In this document: in pieces, positions 46,826 to 59,031 of the stretch
Position numbering within the stretch: position 1 is the first letter of the stretch
How the letters are laid out: every line of letters begins with the position of its first letter
Source: Chlorops oryzae
Lineage: Eukaryota; Arthropoda; Insecta; Diptera; Chloropidae
Length of the DNA stretch: 64,000 nucleotides
NCBI GenBank assembly: GCA_020466095.1
Contig: CM035806.1
Location: forward strand, 146,074,420-146,138,419
Direction of reading: 5' to 3'
Notes under the pieces: model-generated
Told to the model about the DNA's origin: nothing
Database searches by the model: none
The model's input: only the letters and a program-made list of their open reading frames with translations
Translations under genes and position numbers: made by a program

Positions 46826-47263
46826 AGCCCAAAATCCAACATTGCGAGAGCCCGATGCGGAGAGTGCGCAACGTCACGAAAATGTTTTGCGTGACGCATT
46901 TCAATCTCCAATGAGAGTTTTGCGTCACGCAGATGAATGCATAATATCGCTTCTAGTAATGCAATATTTGAACCGACTACCAATCTAACGAGTACCGAGT
47001 ACTCATAAAAATTATACGCTTTACAGGAACAGTGAATAGTTTTTATTTTATTAGTTTAAACGAGTACCCAATAGCGATTACTCAAAAAATAGCTACATCA
47101 TTCACCTGTCAAATTGCCTCGCAACGAGAAATATTCAATTTTTCTAAATTTTCTCGCTACGAGGTCTCACAGTGCGATATATTGGAGCTTGAGCCATATA
47201 ACTGAATGTATTGAAATTTGTGTGCGTCTCGTCTCGGGTTCTCGCAATATTGGATTTTGGGCT
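46826..47263. mobile_element. AGCCCAAAATCC-ended miniature element, copy 1
   Basis: The ends AGCCCAAAATCCAACATTGC and GCAATATTGGATTTTGGGCT are inverted repeats. TCA flanks both sides. An inner inverted pair TTTTGCGTGACGCA / TGCGTCACGCA lies at 46881-46940. It closely matches the copy at 62816-63349 but lacks an internal stretch of about 90 bp. No coding capacity. Confidence 0.85.
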
Positions 47264-47640
47264 TCAGTCTATGTGGAAATTTTATCATATTTGATGTTTG
47301 CACCAGGAACAAAAGATTAGAATTTTTACTATATTTAAACACTCTACGAACCGAGTTTTAGATTCATGTTGCAAAGTTTCCATAAGATATCCTTGAATAC
47401 CTCTTTTATGCTCGCCTTTCTTCAAAATTTTATATCTCAAAAACTAATGAAGATAGAAATATAAAACAAGCATTGGCTGATTTCTAATAAAACAGGGAAT
47501 CAAAAATAAAAATTTATTTTACTCTACACTGAGAAAAATTGTTACACAAAAAGAAGAAAAAAATAAACCATTTTTTTTTTTTTTTAGTGTATTCCACTTT
47601 GGGTATGTCCTTCGTAAATCTTATAAATGTGATGACCTTT
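47264..47640. other. Non-coding stretch beside the satellite
   Basis: AT-rich DNA with a poly-T run at 47570-47585. No gene seen. Confidence 0.3.
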
Positions 47641-47649
47641 GCTTAAAAA

Positions 47650-47796
47650 AGCTTTAAAATACTTGGTTCCTTTATATTCGCTTTCCTATTGTGCTTGGGA
47701 TGAATGGGAGCTTTTTTCAAATCCGCAGGAATATTTAGATTCGGGCTGATAGTCTTTTCTGAAACTTCGCCTGTAAGTATGCTATCTTTTGAGTCT
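47650..47796 (-). repeat. Diverged inverted copy of the satellite unit at the array border
   Basis: GAAACTTCGCCTGTAAGTAT and TTGAGTCTC (47761-47797) align with the reverse complement of the unit region around CTTACCGTCGAAGTTTC. AAATCCGCA (47720-47728) and GCTTTCC (about 47684) also line up in order with the reverse complement of the unit. Divergence is far higher than between array units. The left limit is uncertain. Confidence 0.6.
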
Positions 47797-50700
47797 CAAC
47801 GTTTTCCCCCTATTTGAAGCACTTTTCGCATTTTCCTTACCCAAGGAAATATTAAAAATTTATTCATTGCAAAGTGTGCTAGAGGCTCTAAAGAATGCAT
47901 ACTTACCGTCGAAGTTTCAAAAAAGACTTTAGCTATCGAGGAAATCATATGCCCAAGAAATGCGGATTTCAGTTCAAAAATTCTTCTGATTCACCAGGCG
48001 AACAGGAAAAGCAGAAGGTGGATGCCAAAACTTCAAGTGGTTATATCTCGGAAACTACTGGGAATTTTGGAGTTTTGAAAATTTTGGTTTTTTCGTTATT
48101 TTTTGAAGTTTTTTTGAAATATTTTTTTTGGCGGGAAAATAAAGCCGTTATATGTTTTTGAACAATGTACGTTTTCCGGGTTTAACTGTTTCAAAATGAC
48201 ATTTCCTACAGGGTTTTTAACATTTTTTTTTTCTTAAATGGTTCCTCAGATCCTCAAGAAAATTCCCATGGAGAAATTTCCTGGGAAATTCAACGTTTTC
48301 CCCCTATTTGAAACACTTTTCGCATTTTCCTTACCCAAGGAAATATTAAAAAATTTATTCATTGCAAAGTGTGCTGGAGGCTCTAAAGAATGCATACTTA
48401 CCCGTCGAAGTTTCAAAAAAGACTTTAGCTATCGAGGAAATCATATGCCCAAGAAATGCGGATTTCAGTTCAAAAATTCTTCTGATTCACCAGGCGAACA
48501 GGAAAAGCAGAAGGTGGATGCCAAAACTTCAAGTGGTTATATCTCGGAAACTACTGGGAATTTTGGAGTTTTGAAAATTTTGGTTTTTTTCGTTATTTTT
48601 TGAAGTTTTTTTGAAATATTTTTTTTGGCGGGAAAATAAAGCCGTTATATGTTTTTGAACAATGTACGTTTTCCGGGTTTAACTGTTTCAAAATGACATT
48701 TCCTACAGGGTTTTTAACATTTTTTTTTTCTTAAATGGTTCCTCAGATCCTCAAGAAAATTCCCATGGAGAAAATTTCCTGGGAAATTCAACGTTTTCCC
48801 CCTATTTGAAACACTTTTCGCATTTTCCTTACCCAAGGAAATATTAAAAATTTATTCATTGCAAAGTGTGCTGGAGGCTCTAAAGAATGCATACTTACCG
48901 TCGAAGTTTCAAAAAAGACTTTAGCTATCGAGGAAATCATATGCCCAAGAAATGCGGATTTCAGTTCAAAAATTCTTCTGATTCACCAGGCGAACAGGAA
49001 AAGCAGAAGGTGGATGCCAAAACTTCAAGTGGTTATATCTCGGAAACTACTGGGAATTTTGGAGTTTTGAAAATTTTGGTTTTTTCGTTATTTTTTTTAA
49101 GTTTTTTTGAAATATTTTTTTTTGGCGGGAAAATAAAGCCGTTATATGTTTTTGAACAATGTACGTTTTCCGGGTTTAACTGTTTCAAAATGACATTTCC
49201 TACAGGGTTTTTAACATTTTTTTTTTTCTTAAATGGTTCCTCAGATCCTCAAGAAAATTCCCATGGAGAAATTTCCTGGGAAATTCAACGTTTTCCCCCT
49301 ATTTGAAACACTTTTCGCATTTTCCTTACCCAAGGAAATATTAAAAATTTATTCATTGCAAAGTGTGCTGGAGGCTCTAAAGAATGCATACTTACCGTCG
49401 AAGTTTCAAAAAAGACTTTAGCTATCGAGGAAATCATATGCCCAAGAAATGCGGATTTCAGTTCAAAAATTCTTCTGATTCACCAGGCGAACAGGAAAAG
49501 CAGAAGGTGGATGCCAAAACTTCAAGTGGTTATATCTCGGAAACTACTGGGAATTTTGGAGTTTTGAAAATTTTGGTTTTTTCGTTATTTTTTGAAGTTT
49601 TTTTTGAAATATTTTTTTTGGCGGGAAAATAAAGCCGTTATATGTTTTTGAACAATGTACGTTTTCCGGGTTTAACTGTTTCAAAATGACATTTCCTACA
49701 GGGTTTTTAACATTTTTTTTTTTTTAAAATGGTTCCTCAGATCCTCAAGAAAATTCCCATGGAGAAATTTTCCTGGGAAATTCAACGTTTTCCCCCTATT
49801 TGAAAACACTTTTCGCATTTTCCTTACCCAAGGAAATATTAAAAATTTATTCATTGCAAAGTGTGCTGGAGGCTCTAAAGAATGCATACTTACCGTCGAA
49901 GTTTCAAAAAAGACTTTAGCTATCGAGGAAATCATATGCCCAAGAAATGCGGATTTCAGTTCAAAAATTCTTCTGATTCACCAGGCGAACAGGAAAAGCA
50001 GAAGGTGGATGCCAAAACTTCAAGTGGTTATATCTCGGAAACTACTGGGAATTTTGGAGTTTTGAAAATTTTGGTTTTTTCGTTATTTTTTGAAGTTTTT
50101 TTGAAATATTTTTTTTGGCGGGAAAATAAAGCCGTTATATGTTTTTGAACAATGTACGTTTTCCGGGTTTAACTGTTTCAAAATGACATTTCCTACAGGG
50201 TTTTTAACATTTTTTTTTTTCTTAAATGGTTCCTCAGATCCTCAAGAAAATTCCCATGGAGAAATTTCCTGGGAAATTCAACGTTTTCCCCCTATTTGAA
50301 ACACTTTTCGCATTTTCCTTACCCAAGGAAATATTAAAAATTTATTCATTGCAAAGTGTGCTGGAGGCTCTAAAGAATGCATACTTACCGTCGAAGTTTC
50401 AAAAAAAGACTTTAGCTATCGAGGAAATCATATGCCCAAGAAATGCGGATTTCAGTTCAAAAATTCTTCTGATTCACCAGGCGAACAGGAAAAGCAGAAG
50501 GTGGATGCCAAAACTTCAAGTGGTTATATCTCGGAAACTACTGGGAATTTTGGAGTTTTGAAAATTTTGGTTTTTTTCGTTATTTTTTGAAGTTTTTTTG
50601 AAATATTTTTTTTGGCGGGAAAAATAAAGCCGTTATATGTTTTTGAACAATGTACGTTTTCCCGGGTTTAACTGTTTCAAAATGACATTTCCTACAGGGT

Positions 50701-53700
50701 TTTTAACATTTTTTTTTTTCTTAAATGGTTCCTCAGATCCTCAAGAAAATTCCCATGGAGAAATTTCCTGGGAAATTCAACGTTTTCCCCCTATTTGAAA
50801 CACTTTTCGCATTTTCCTTACCCAAGGAAATATTAAAAATTTATTCATTGCAAAGTGTGCTGGAGGCTCTAAAGAATGCATACTTACCGTCGAAGTTTCA
50901 AAAAAGACTTTAGCTATCGAGGAAATCATATGCCCAAGAAATGCGGATTTCAGTTCAAAAATTCTTCTGATTCACCAGGCGAACAGGAAAAGCAGAAGGT
51001 GGATGCCAAAACTTCAAGTGGTTATATCTCGGAAACTACTGGGAATTTTGGAGTTTTGAAAATTTTGGTTTTTTCGTTATTTTTTTGAAGTTTTTTTGAA
51101 ATATTTTTTTTGGCGGGAAAAATAAAGCCGTTATATGTTTTTGAACAATGTACGTTTTCCGGGTTTAACTGTTTCAAAATGACATTTCCTACAGGGTTTT
51201 TAACATTTTTTTTTTTCTTAAATGGTTCCTCAGATCCTCAAGAAAATTCCCATGGAGAAAATTTCCTGGGAAAATTCAACGTTTTCCCCCTATTTGAAAC
51301 ACTTTTCGCATTTTCCTTACCCAAGGAAATATTAAAAATTTATTCATTGCAAAGTGTGCTGGAGGCTCTAAAGAATGCATACTTACCGTCGAAGTTTCAA
51401 AAAAGACTTTAGCTATCGAGGAAATCATATGCCCAAGAAATGCGGATTTCAGTTCAAAAATTCTTCTGATTCACCAGGCGAACAGGAAAAGCAGAAGGTG
51501 GATGCCAAAACTTCAAGTGGTTATATCTCGGAAACTACTGGGAATTTTGGAGTTTTGAAAATTTTGGTTTTTTCGTTATTTTTTGAAGTTTTTTTGAAAT
51601 ATTTTTTTTGGCGGGAAAATAAAGCCGTTATATGTTTTTGAACAATGTACGTTTTCCGGGTTTAACTGTTTCAAAATGACATTTCCTACAGGGTTTTTAA
51701 CATTTTTTTTTTTCTTAAATGGTTCCTCAGATCCTCAAAGAAAATTCCCATGGAGAAAATTTCCTGGGAAATTCAACGTTTTCCCCCTATTTGAAACACT
51801 TTTCGCATTTTCCTTACCCAAGGAAATATTAAAAATTTATTCATTGCAAAGTGTGCTGGAGGCTCTAAAGAATGCATACTTACCGTCGAAGTTTCAAAAA
51901 AGACTTTAGCTATCGAGGAAATCATATGCCCAAGAAATGCGGATTTCAGTTCAAAAATTCTTCTGATTCACCAGGCGAACAGGAAAAGCAGAAGGTGGAT
52001 GCCAAAACTTCAAGTGGTTATATCTCGGAAACTACTGGGAATTTTGGAGTTTTGAAAATTTTGGTTTTTTTCGTTATTTTTTGAAGTTTTTTTGAAATAT
52101 TTTTTTTTGGCGGGAAAATAAAGCCGTTATATGTTTTTTGAACAATGTACGTTTTCCGGGTTTTAACTGTTTCAAAATGACATTTCCTACAGGGTTTTTT
52201 AACATTTTTTTTTTCTTAAATGGTTCCTCAGATCCTCAAGAAAATTCCCATGGAGAAAATTTCCTGGGAAATTCAACGTTTTCCCCCTATTTGAAACACT
52301 TTTCGCATTTTCCTTACCCAAGGAAATATTAAAAATTTATTCATTGCAAAGTGTGCTAGGGCTCTAAAGAATGCATACTTACCGTCGAAGTTTCAAAAAA
52401 GACTTTAGCTATCGAGGAAATCATATGCCCAAGAAATGCGGATTTCAGTTCAAAAATTCTTCTGATTCACCAGGCGAACAGGAAAAGCAGAAGGTGGATG
52501 CCAAAACTTCAAGTGGTTATATCTCGGAAACTACTGGGAATTTTGGAGTTTTGAAAATTTTGGTTTTTTTCGTTATTTTTTGAAGTTTTTTTGAAATATT
52601 TTTTTTGGCGGGAAAATAAAGCCGTTATATGTTTTTGAACAATGTACGTTTTCCGGGTTTTAACTGTTTCAAAATGACATTTCCTACAGGGTTTTTAACA
52701 TTTTTTTTTTCTTAAATGGTTCCTCAGATCCTCAAGAAAATTCCCATGGAGAAATTTCCTGGGAAATTCAACGTTTTCCCCCTATTTGAAACACTTTTCG
52801 CATTTTCCTTACCCAAGGAAATATTAAAAATTTATTCATTGCAAAGTGTGCTGGAGGCTCTAAAGAATGCATACTTACCGTCGAAGTTTCAAAAAAGACT
52901 TTAGCTATCGAGGAAATCATATGCCCAAGAAATGCGGATTTCAGTTCAAAAATTCTTCTGATTCACCAGGCGAACAGGAAAAGCAGAAGGTGGATGCCAA
53001 AACTTCAAGTGGTTATATCTCGGAAACTACTGGGAATTTTGGAGTTTTGAAAATTTTGGTTTTTTCGTTATTTTTTGAAGTTTTTTTGAAATATTTTTTT
53101 TGGCGGGAAAATAAAGCCGTTATATGTTTTTGAACAATGTACGTTTTCCGGGTTTAACTGTTTCAAAATGACATTTCCTACAGGGTTTTTAACATTTTTT
53201 TTTCTTAAATGGTTCCTCAGATCCTCAAGAAAATTCCCATGGAGAAATTTCCTGGGAAATTCAACGTTTTCCCCCTATTTGAAACACTTTTCGCATTTTC
53301 CTTACCCAAGGAAATATTAAAAATTTATTCATTGCAAAGTGTGCTGAGGCTCTAAAGAATGCATACTTACCGTCGAAGTTTCAAAAAAGACTTTAGCTAT
53401 CGAGGAAATCATATGCCCAAGAAATGCGGATTTCAGTTCAAAAATTCTTCTGATTCACCAGGCGAACAGGAAAAGCAGAAGGTGGATGCCAAAACTTCAA
53501 GTGGTTATATCTCGGAAACTACTGGGAATTTTGGAGTTTTGAAAATTTTGGTTTTTTCGTTATTTTTTGAAGTTTTTTTTAAATATTTTTTTTGGCGGGA
53601 AAATAAAGCCGTTATATGTTTTTGAACAATGTACGTTTTCCGGGTTTTAACTGTTTCAAAATGACATTTCCTACAGGGTTTTTAACATTTTTTTTTTTCT

Positions 53701-56100
53701 TAAATGGTTCCTCAGATCCTCAAGAAAATTCCCATGGAGAAATTTCCTGGGAAATTCAACGTTTTCCCCCTATTTGAAACACTTTTCGCATTTTCCTTAC
53801 CCAAGGAAATATTAAAAATTTATTCATTGCAAAGTGTGCTAGAGGCTCTAAAGAATGCATACTTACCGTCGAAGTTTCAAAAAAGACTTTAGCTATCGAG
53901 GAAATCATATGCCCAAGAAATGCGGATTTCAGTTCAAAAATTCTTCTGATTCACCAGGCGAACAGGAAAAGCAGAAGGTGGATGCCAAAACTTCAAGTGG
54001 TTATATCTCGGAAACTACTGGGAATTTTGGAGTTTTGAAAATTTTGGTTTTTTTCGTTATTTTTTGAAGTTTTTTTGAAATATTTTTTTTGGCGGGAAAA
54101 TAAAGCCGTTATATGTTTTTGAACAATGTACGTTTTCCGGGTTTAACTGTTTCAAAATGACATTTCCTACAGGGTTTTTAACATTTTTTTTTTCTTAAAT
54201 GGTTCCTCAGATCCTCAAGAAAATTCCCATGGAGAAATTTCCTGGGAAATTCAACGTTTTCCCCCTATTTGAAACACTTTTCGCATTTTCCTTACCCAAG
54301 GAAATATTAAAAATTTATTCATTGCAAAGTGTGCTGGAGGCTCTAAAGAATGCATACTTACCGTCGAAGTTTCAAAAAAGACTTTAGCTATCGAGGAAAT
54401 CATATGCCCAAGAAATGCGGATTTCAGTTCAAAAATTCTTCTGATTCACCAGGCGAACAGGAAAAGCAGAAGGTGGATGCCAAAACTTCAAGTGGTTATA
54501 TCTCGGAAACTACTGGGAATTTTGGAGTTTTGAAAATTTTGGTTTTTTTCGTTATTTTTTGAAGTTTTTTTGAAATATTTTTTTTGGCGGGAAAATAAAG
54601 CCGTTATATGTTTTTGAACAATGTACGTTTTCCGGGTTTAACTGTTTCAAAATGACATTTCCTACAGGGTTTTTAACATTTTTTTTTTCTTAAATGGTTC
54701 CTCAGATCCTCAAGAAAATTCCCATGGAGAAATTTCCTGGGAAATTCAACGTTTTCCCCCTATTTGAAACACTTTTCGCATTTTCCTTACCCAAGGAAAT
54801 ATTAAAAATTTATTCATTGCAAAGTGTGCTGGAGGCTCTAAAGAATGCATACTTACCGTCGAAGTTTCAAAAAAGACTTTAGCTATCGAGGAAATCATAT
54901 GCCCAAGAAATGCGGATTTCAGTTCAAAAATTCTTCTGATTCACCAGGCGAACAGGAAAAGCAGAAGGTGGATGCCAAAACTTCAAGTGGTTATATCTCG
55001 GAAACTACTGGGAATTTTGGAGTTTTGAAAATTTTGGTTTTTTCGTTATTTTTTGAAGTTTTTTTGAAATATTTTTTTGGCGGGAAAATAAAGCCGTTAT
55101 ATGTTTTTGAACAATGTACGTTTTCCGGGTTTAACTGTTTCAAAATGACATTTCCTACAGGGTTTTTAAACATTTTTTTTTTTCTTAAATGGTTCCTCAG
55201 ATCCTCAAGAAAATTCCCATGGAGAAATTTCCTGGGAAATTCAACGTTTTCCCCCTATTTGAAACACTTTTCGCATTTTCCTTACCCAAGGAAATATTAA
55301 AAATTTATTCATTGCAAAGTGTGCTGGAGGCTCTAAAGAATGCATACTTACCGTCGAAGTTTCAAAAAAGACTTTAGCTATCGAGGAAATCATATGCCCA
55401 AGAAATGCGGATTTCAGTTCAAAAATTCTTCTGATTCACCAGGCGAACAGGAAAAGCAGAAGGTGGATGCCAAAACTTCAAGTGGTTATATCTCGGAAAC
55501 TACTGGGAATTTTGGAGTTTTGAAAATTTTGGTTTTTTCGTTATTTTTTGAAGTTTTTTTGAAATATTTTTTTTGGCGGGAAAATAAAGCCGTTATATGT
55601 TTTTGAACAATGTACGTTTTCCGGGTTTAACTGTTTCAAAATGACATTTCCTACAGGGTTTTTAACATTTTTTTTTCTTAAATGGTTCCTCAGATCCTCA
55701 AGAAAATTCCCATGGAGAAATTTCCTGGGAAATTCAACGTTTTCCCCCTATTTGAAACACTTTTCGCATTTTCCTTACCCAAGGAAATATTAAAAATTTA
55801 TTCATTGCAAAGTGTGCTGGAGGCTCTAAAGAATGCATACTTACCGTCGAAGTTTCAAAAAAGACTTTAGCTATCGAGGAAATCATATGCCCAAGAAATG
55901 CGGATTTCAGTTCAAAAATTCTTCTGATTCACCAGGCGAACAGGAAAAGCAGAAGGTGGATGCCAAAACTTCAAGTGGTTATATCTCGGAAACTACTGGG
56001 AATTTTGGAGTTTTGAAAATTTTGGTTTTTTCGTTATTTTTTGAAGTTTTTTTGAAATATTTTTTTTGGCGGGAAAATAAAGCCGTTATATGTTTTTGAA

Positions 56101-56735
56101 CAATGTACGTTTCCGGGTTTTTTTCAAAATTTACTTTCCAAAGGGTTTTTAACATTTTTTTTTTCTTAAATGGTTTGTTCAAAAAAATGGAGAAAATTTC
56201 CTGGGAAATTCAACTTTTCCCCCTATTTGAAACACTTTTCCGCATTTCCTTACCCCAAGGAAATTAATTAAAAATTTATTCATTGCAAAGGTTACTCTAA
56301 AAATGCATTTATTAGGTGAAGTTTTAAAAAAGATTTAGCTATTGAGGAAATTTTGCCCAAGAAATGCGGATTTCAGTTAAAAACTTTTTCACCGGGAAAG
56401 GGAAAAGGGAAGGTTAAAAATTCAAAGGGTTATATCTCGGAAACTACTGGGAATTTTGGAAGTTTTGAAAATTTTGGTTTTTTTTTTTTTTTTTTTGAAT
56501 TTTTTTTAAATATTTTTTTTGGGGAAAAATAAAGCCGTTATATGTTTTTGAACAATGTACGTTTTGGGTTTAAACTGTTTAAAAATGACATTTCCTACAG
56601 GGTTTTTAAAAATTTTTTTTTTCTTAAAGGTTCCTTCCTAAGAAAATTTTTGGGAAATTTCCTGGGAAATTCCCAACTTTTCCCCCTTTTCATTTTATTT
56701 TCCTTACCCAAAAATATTTTTTATTCATTTCCAAA
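56101..56735 (+). repeat. Damaged satellite unit(s) (unit 18 region)
   Basis: The unit is recognisable, but many positions are replaced by runs of A, T or G (TTTCAAAATTTACTTTCC, GGGAAAGGGAAAAGGG) and whole words are lost. Flanking units are near perfect. The pattern looks like poor consensus rather than mutation. Confidence 0.8.
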
Positions 56736-57250
56736 AAGTGTGCTGGAGGCTCTAAAGAATGCATACTTACCGTCGAAGTTTCAAAAAAGACTTTAGCTAT
56801 CGAGGAAATCATATGCCCAAGAAATGCGGATTTCAGTTCAAAAATTCTTCTGATTCACCAGGCGAACAGGAAAAGCAGAAGGTGGATGCCAAAACTTCAA
56901 GTGGTTATATCTCGGAAACTACTGGGAATTTTGGAGTTTTGAAAATTTTGGTTTTTTCGTTATTTTTTTGAAGTTTTTTTGAAATATTTTTTTTGGCGGG
57001 AAAATAAAGCCGTTATATGTTTTTTGAACAATGTACGTTTTCCGGGTTTAACTGTTTCAAAATGACATTTCCTACAGGGTTTTTTAACATTTTTTTTTTC
57101 TTAAATGGTTCCTCAGATCCTCAAGAAAATTCCCATGGAGAAATTTCCTGGGAAATTCAACGTTTTCCCCCTATTTGAAACACTTTTCGCATTTTCCTTA
57201 CCCAAGGAAATATTAAAAATTTATTCATTGCAAAGTGTGCTGGAGGCTCT

Positions 57251-57715
57251 AAAAAATGCATAAAATCAATTTAAAAAAGACTTTAGCATCGAGGAAAATC
57301 AATAATTCCCCAAGAAATTTGCGGAATTTTTCATTTCAAAAATTTTCCTGATTAAGGCGCCAAAAAGAGAAGGTATTTCCCTTTTTGTGGTTTTTTTCGG
57401 AAACTTATTTGGGAAATTTGGATTTTTGAAAATTTTGGTTTTTTGGGATTTTTTTAAAATTTTTTTGAAAATAAATTTTTTTGGCCGGGAAAATAAAGCC
57501 GTTAAAATAAAGTTTTTAAAATGTACGTTTTTCCGGGTTTAATTTTCCAAAATTGCATTTCCTAAGGGTTTTTAAAAACATTTTTTTTTCTTTAAATGGT
57601 TTTAAATCCTCAAAAAAATTCCCAATGGAGAAATTTCCTGGAAATTAACTTTTCCCCCTAATTTGAAACACTTTTCCATTTCCTTAAAGGAAATATTAAA
57701 AATTTATTTCATTGC
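57251..57715 (+). repeat. Damaged satellite unit (unit 20)
   Basis: Same kind of damage as unit 18: scattered homopolymer substitutions and lost words between two clean units. Confidence 0.8.
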
Positions 57716-58409
57716 AAAGTGTGCTGGAGGCTCTAAAGAATGCATACTTACCGTCGAAGTTTCAAAAAAGACTTTAGCTATCGAGGAAATCATATGCCCA
57801 AGAAATGCGGATTTCAGTTCAAAAATTCTTCTGATTCACCAGGCGAACAGGAAAAGCAGAAGGTGGATGCCAAAACTTCAAGTGGTTATATCTCGGAAAC
57901 TACTGGGAATTTTGGAGTTTTGAAAATTTTGGTTTTTTCGTTATTTTTTGAAGTTTTTTTTGAAATATTTTTTTTGGCGGGAAAATAAAGCCGTTATATG
58001 TTTTTGAACAATGTACGTTTTCCGGGTTTAACTGTTTCAAAATGACATTTCCTACAGGGTTTTTAACATTTTTTTTTTTCTTAAATGGTTCCTCAGATCC
58101 TCAAGAAAATTCCCATGGAGAAATTTCCTGGGAAATTCAACGTTTTCCCCCTATTTGAAACACTTTTCGCATTTTCCTTACCCAAGGAAATATTAAAAAT
58201 TTATTCATTGCAAAGTGTGCTGGAGGCTCTAAAGAATGCATACTTACCGTCGAAGTTTCAAAAAAGACTTTAGCTATCGAGGAAATCATATGCCCAAGAA
58301 ATGCGGATTTCAGTTCAAAAATTCTTCTGATTCACCAGGCGAACAGGAAAAGCAGAAGGTGGATGCCAAAACTTCAAGTGGTTATATCTCGGAAACTACT
58401 GGGAATTTT

Positions 58410-58995
58410 TTAAAAAAAAATTTTTTTTTTTTTTTTTTTTGGGTTTTTTTTCCCAAAATTTTTAAAAAGGGTTTTTAAAAATTTTTTGGGTTTTTGTTTC
58501 TTTTTAATTTCCCCGGGTTTTTAAATTTTTTTTAAAATTTTAAAAGGCCCAAAAAAAAAAAAAAGGGAAAAACAACTTTTTTAAACCCGGTTTTTTTCCC
58601 AAAAAATTTTTTATTTTTAAAATTTCCGGGAAAAATTTTTAAAAAAAAAGGGGAAAAAACCCAAAAAAAGAAACCCCAAAAAAAAAAAAAAAAATTAAAA
58701 ATTTTTTTTTTAAAACCCCGGGGGTTTTTTTTTTTTTTAAAATTTTTTTTTTTTTTTTTTAAAAAAAATTTTTCCGGGGGTTTTGGGGGGAAAAAAAAAT
58801 TTTTCCCCAAAAATTAACAAAATTTTAAAAATTTTTGGGGGCCTTTTTCCCCCTTTTAAATTTTTTTTAAAAATTTCCCCCAAAAAATTTTTTCCTTTTT
58901 TAAAAAAAAAATTTTTTTTTGGGGGGGTTTTTTAAAAACCTAAAAAAAAAAAATTTTTTAAAAAAAAATTTTTTTTTCCCCCGGGGGTTTTTAAA

Positions 58996-59031
<36 letters not shown>

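Larger units (their letters stand above)
47796..58409 (+). repeat. Satellite array: 22 tandem units of about 495 bp
   Basis: The anchor ATGCATACTTACCGTCGAAG starts at 47895, 48390, 48887, 49384, 49882, 50377, 50876, 51375, 51872, 52371, 52867, 53359, 53855, 54350, 54845, 55340, 55833, 56303 (damaged), 56759, 57256 (damaged), 57740 and 58236. Normal spacing is 492-499. Intact units differ almost only in poly-T/poly-A length, plus rare changes such as CTAGAG for CTGGAG. Each unit holds two overlapping frames of about 88 and 62 codons, one starting MHTYRRSFKKDF and one MVPQILKKIPMEKF. Frames change length with homopolymer slips, which argues against selection for a protein. On the minus strand each unit has a consensus donor-like CGACGGTAAGTATGC. 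The array is probably heterochromatic-type satellite DNA. Confidence 0.95.

Noticed and set aside
47796..58409. CRISPR-like array
   Set aside because: The units are tandem and contiguous at 495 bp with no unique spacers, and the DNA is eukaryotic.
47895..58478. Family of about 20 tandem 88-codon genes (MHTYRRSF...)
   Set aside because: The frame is copied because whole units are copied. Ends shift with each poly-T slip, the second frame overlaps it, and no domain is seen. A satellite explains it better.
58532..58810. 92-codon frame rich in Lys, Phe and Gly on the minus strand
   Set aside because: It lies wholly within the homopolymer-run artefact.
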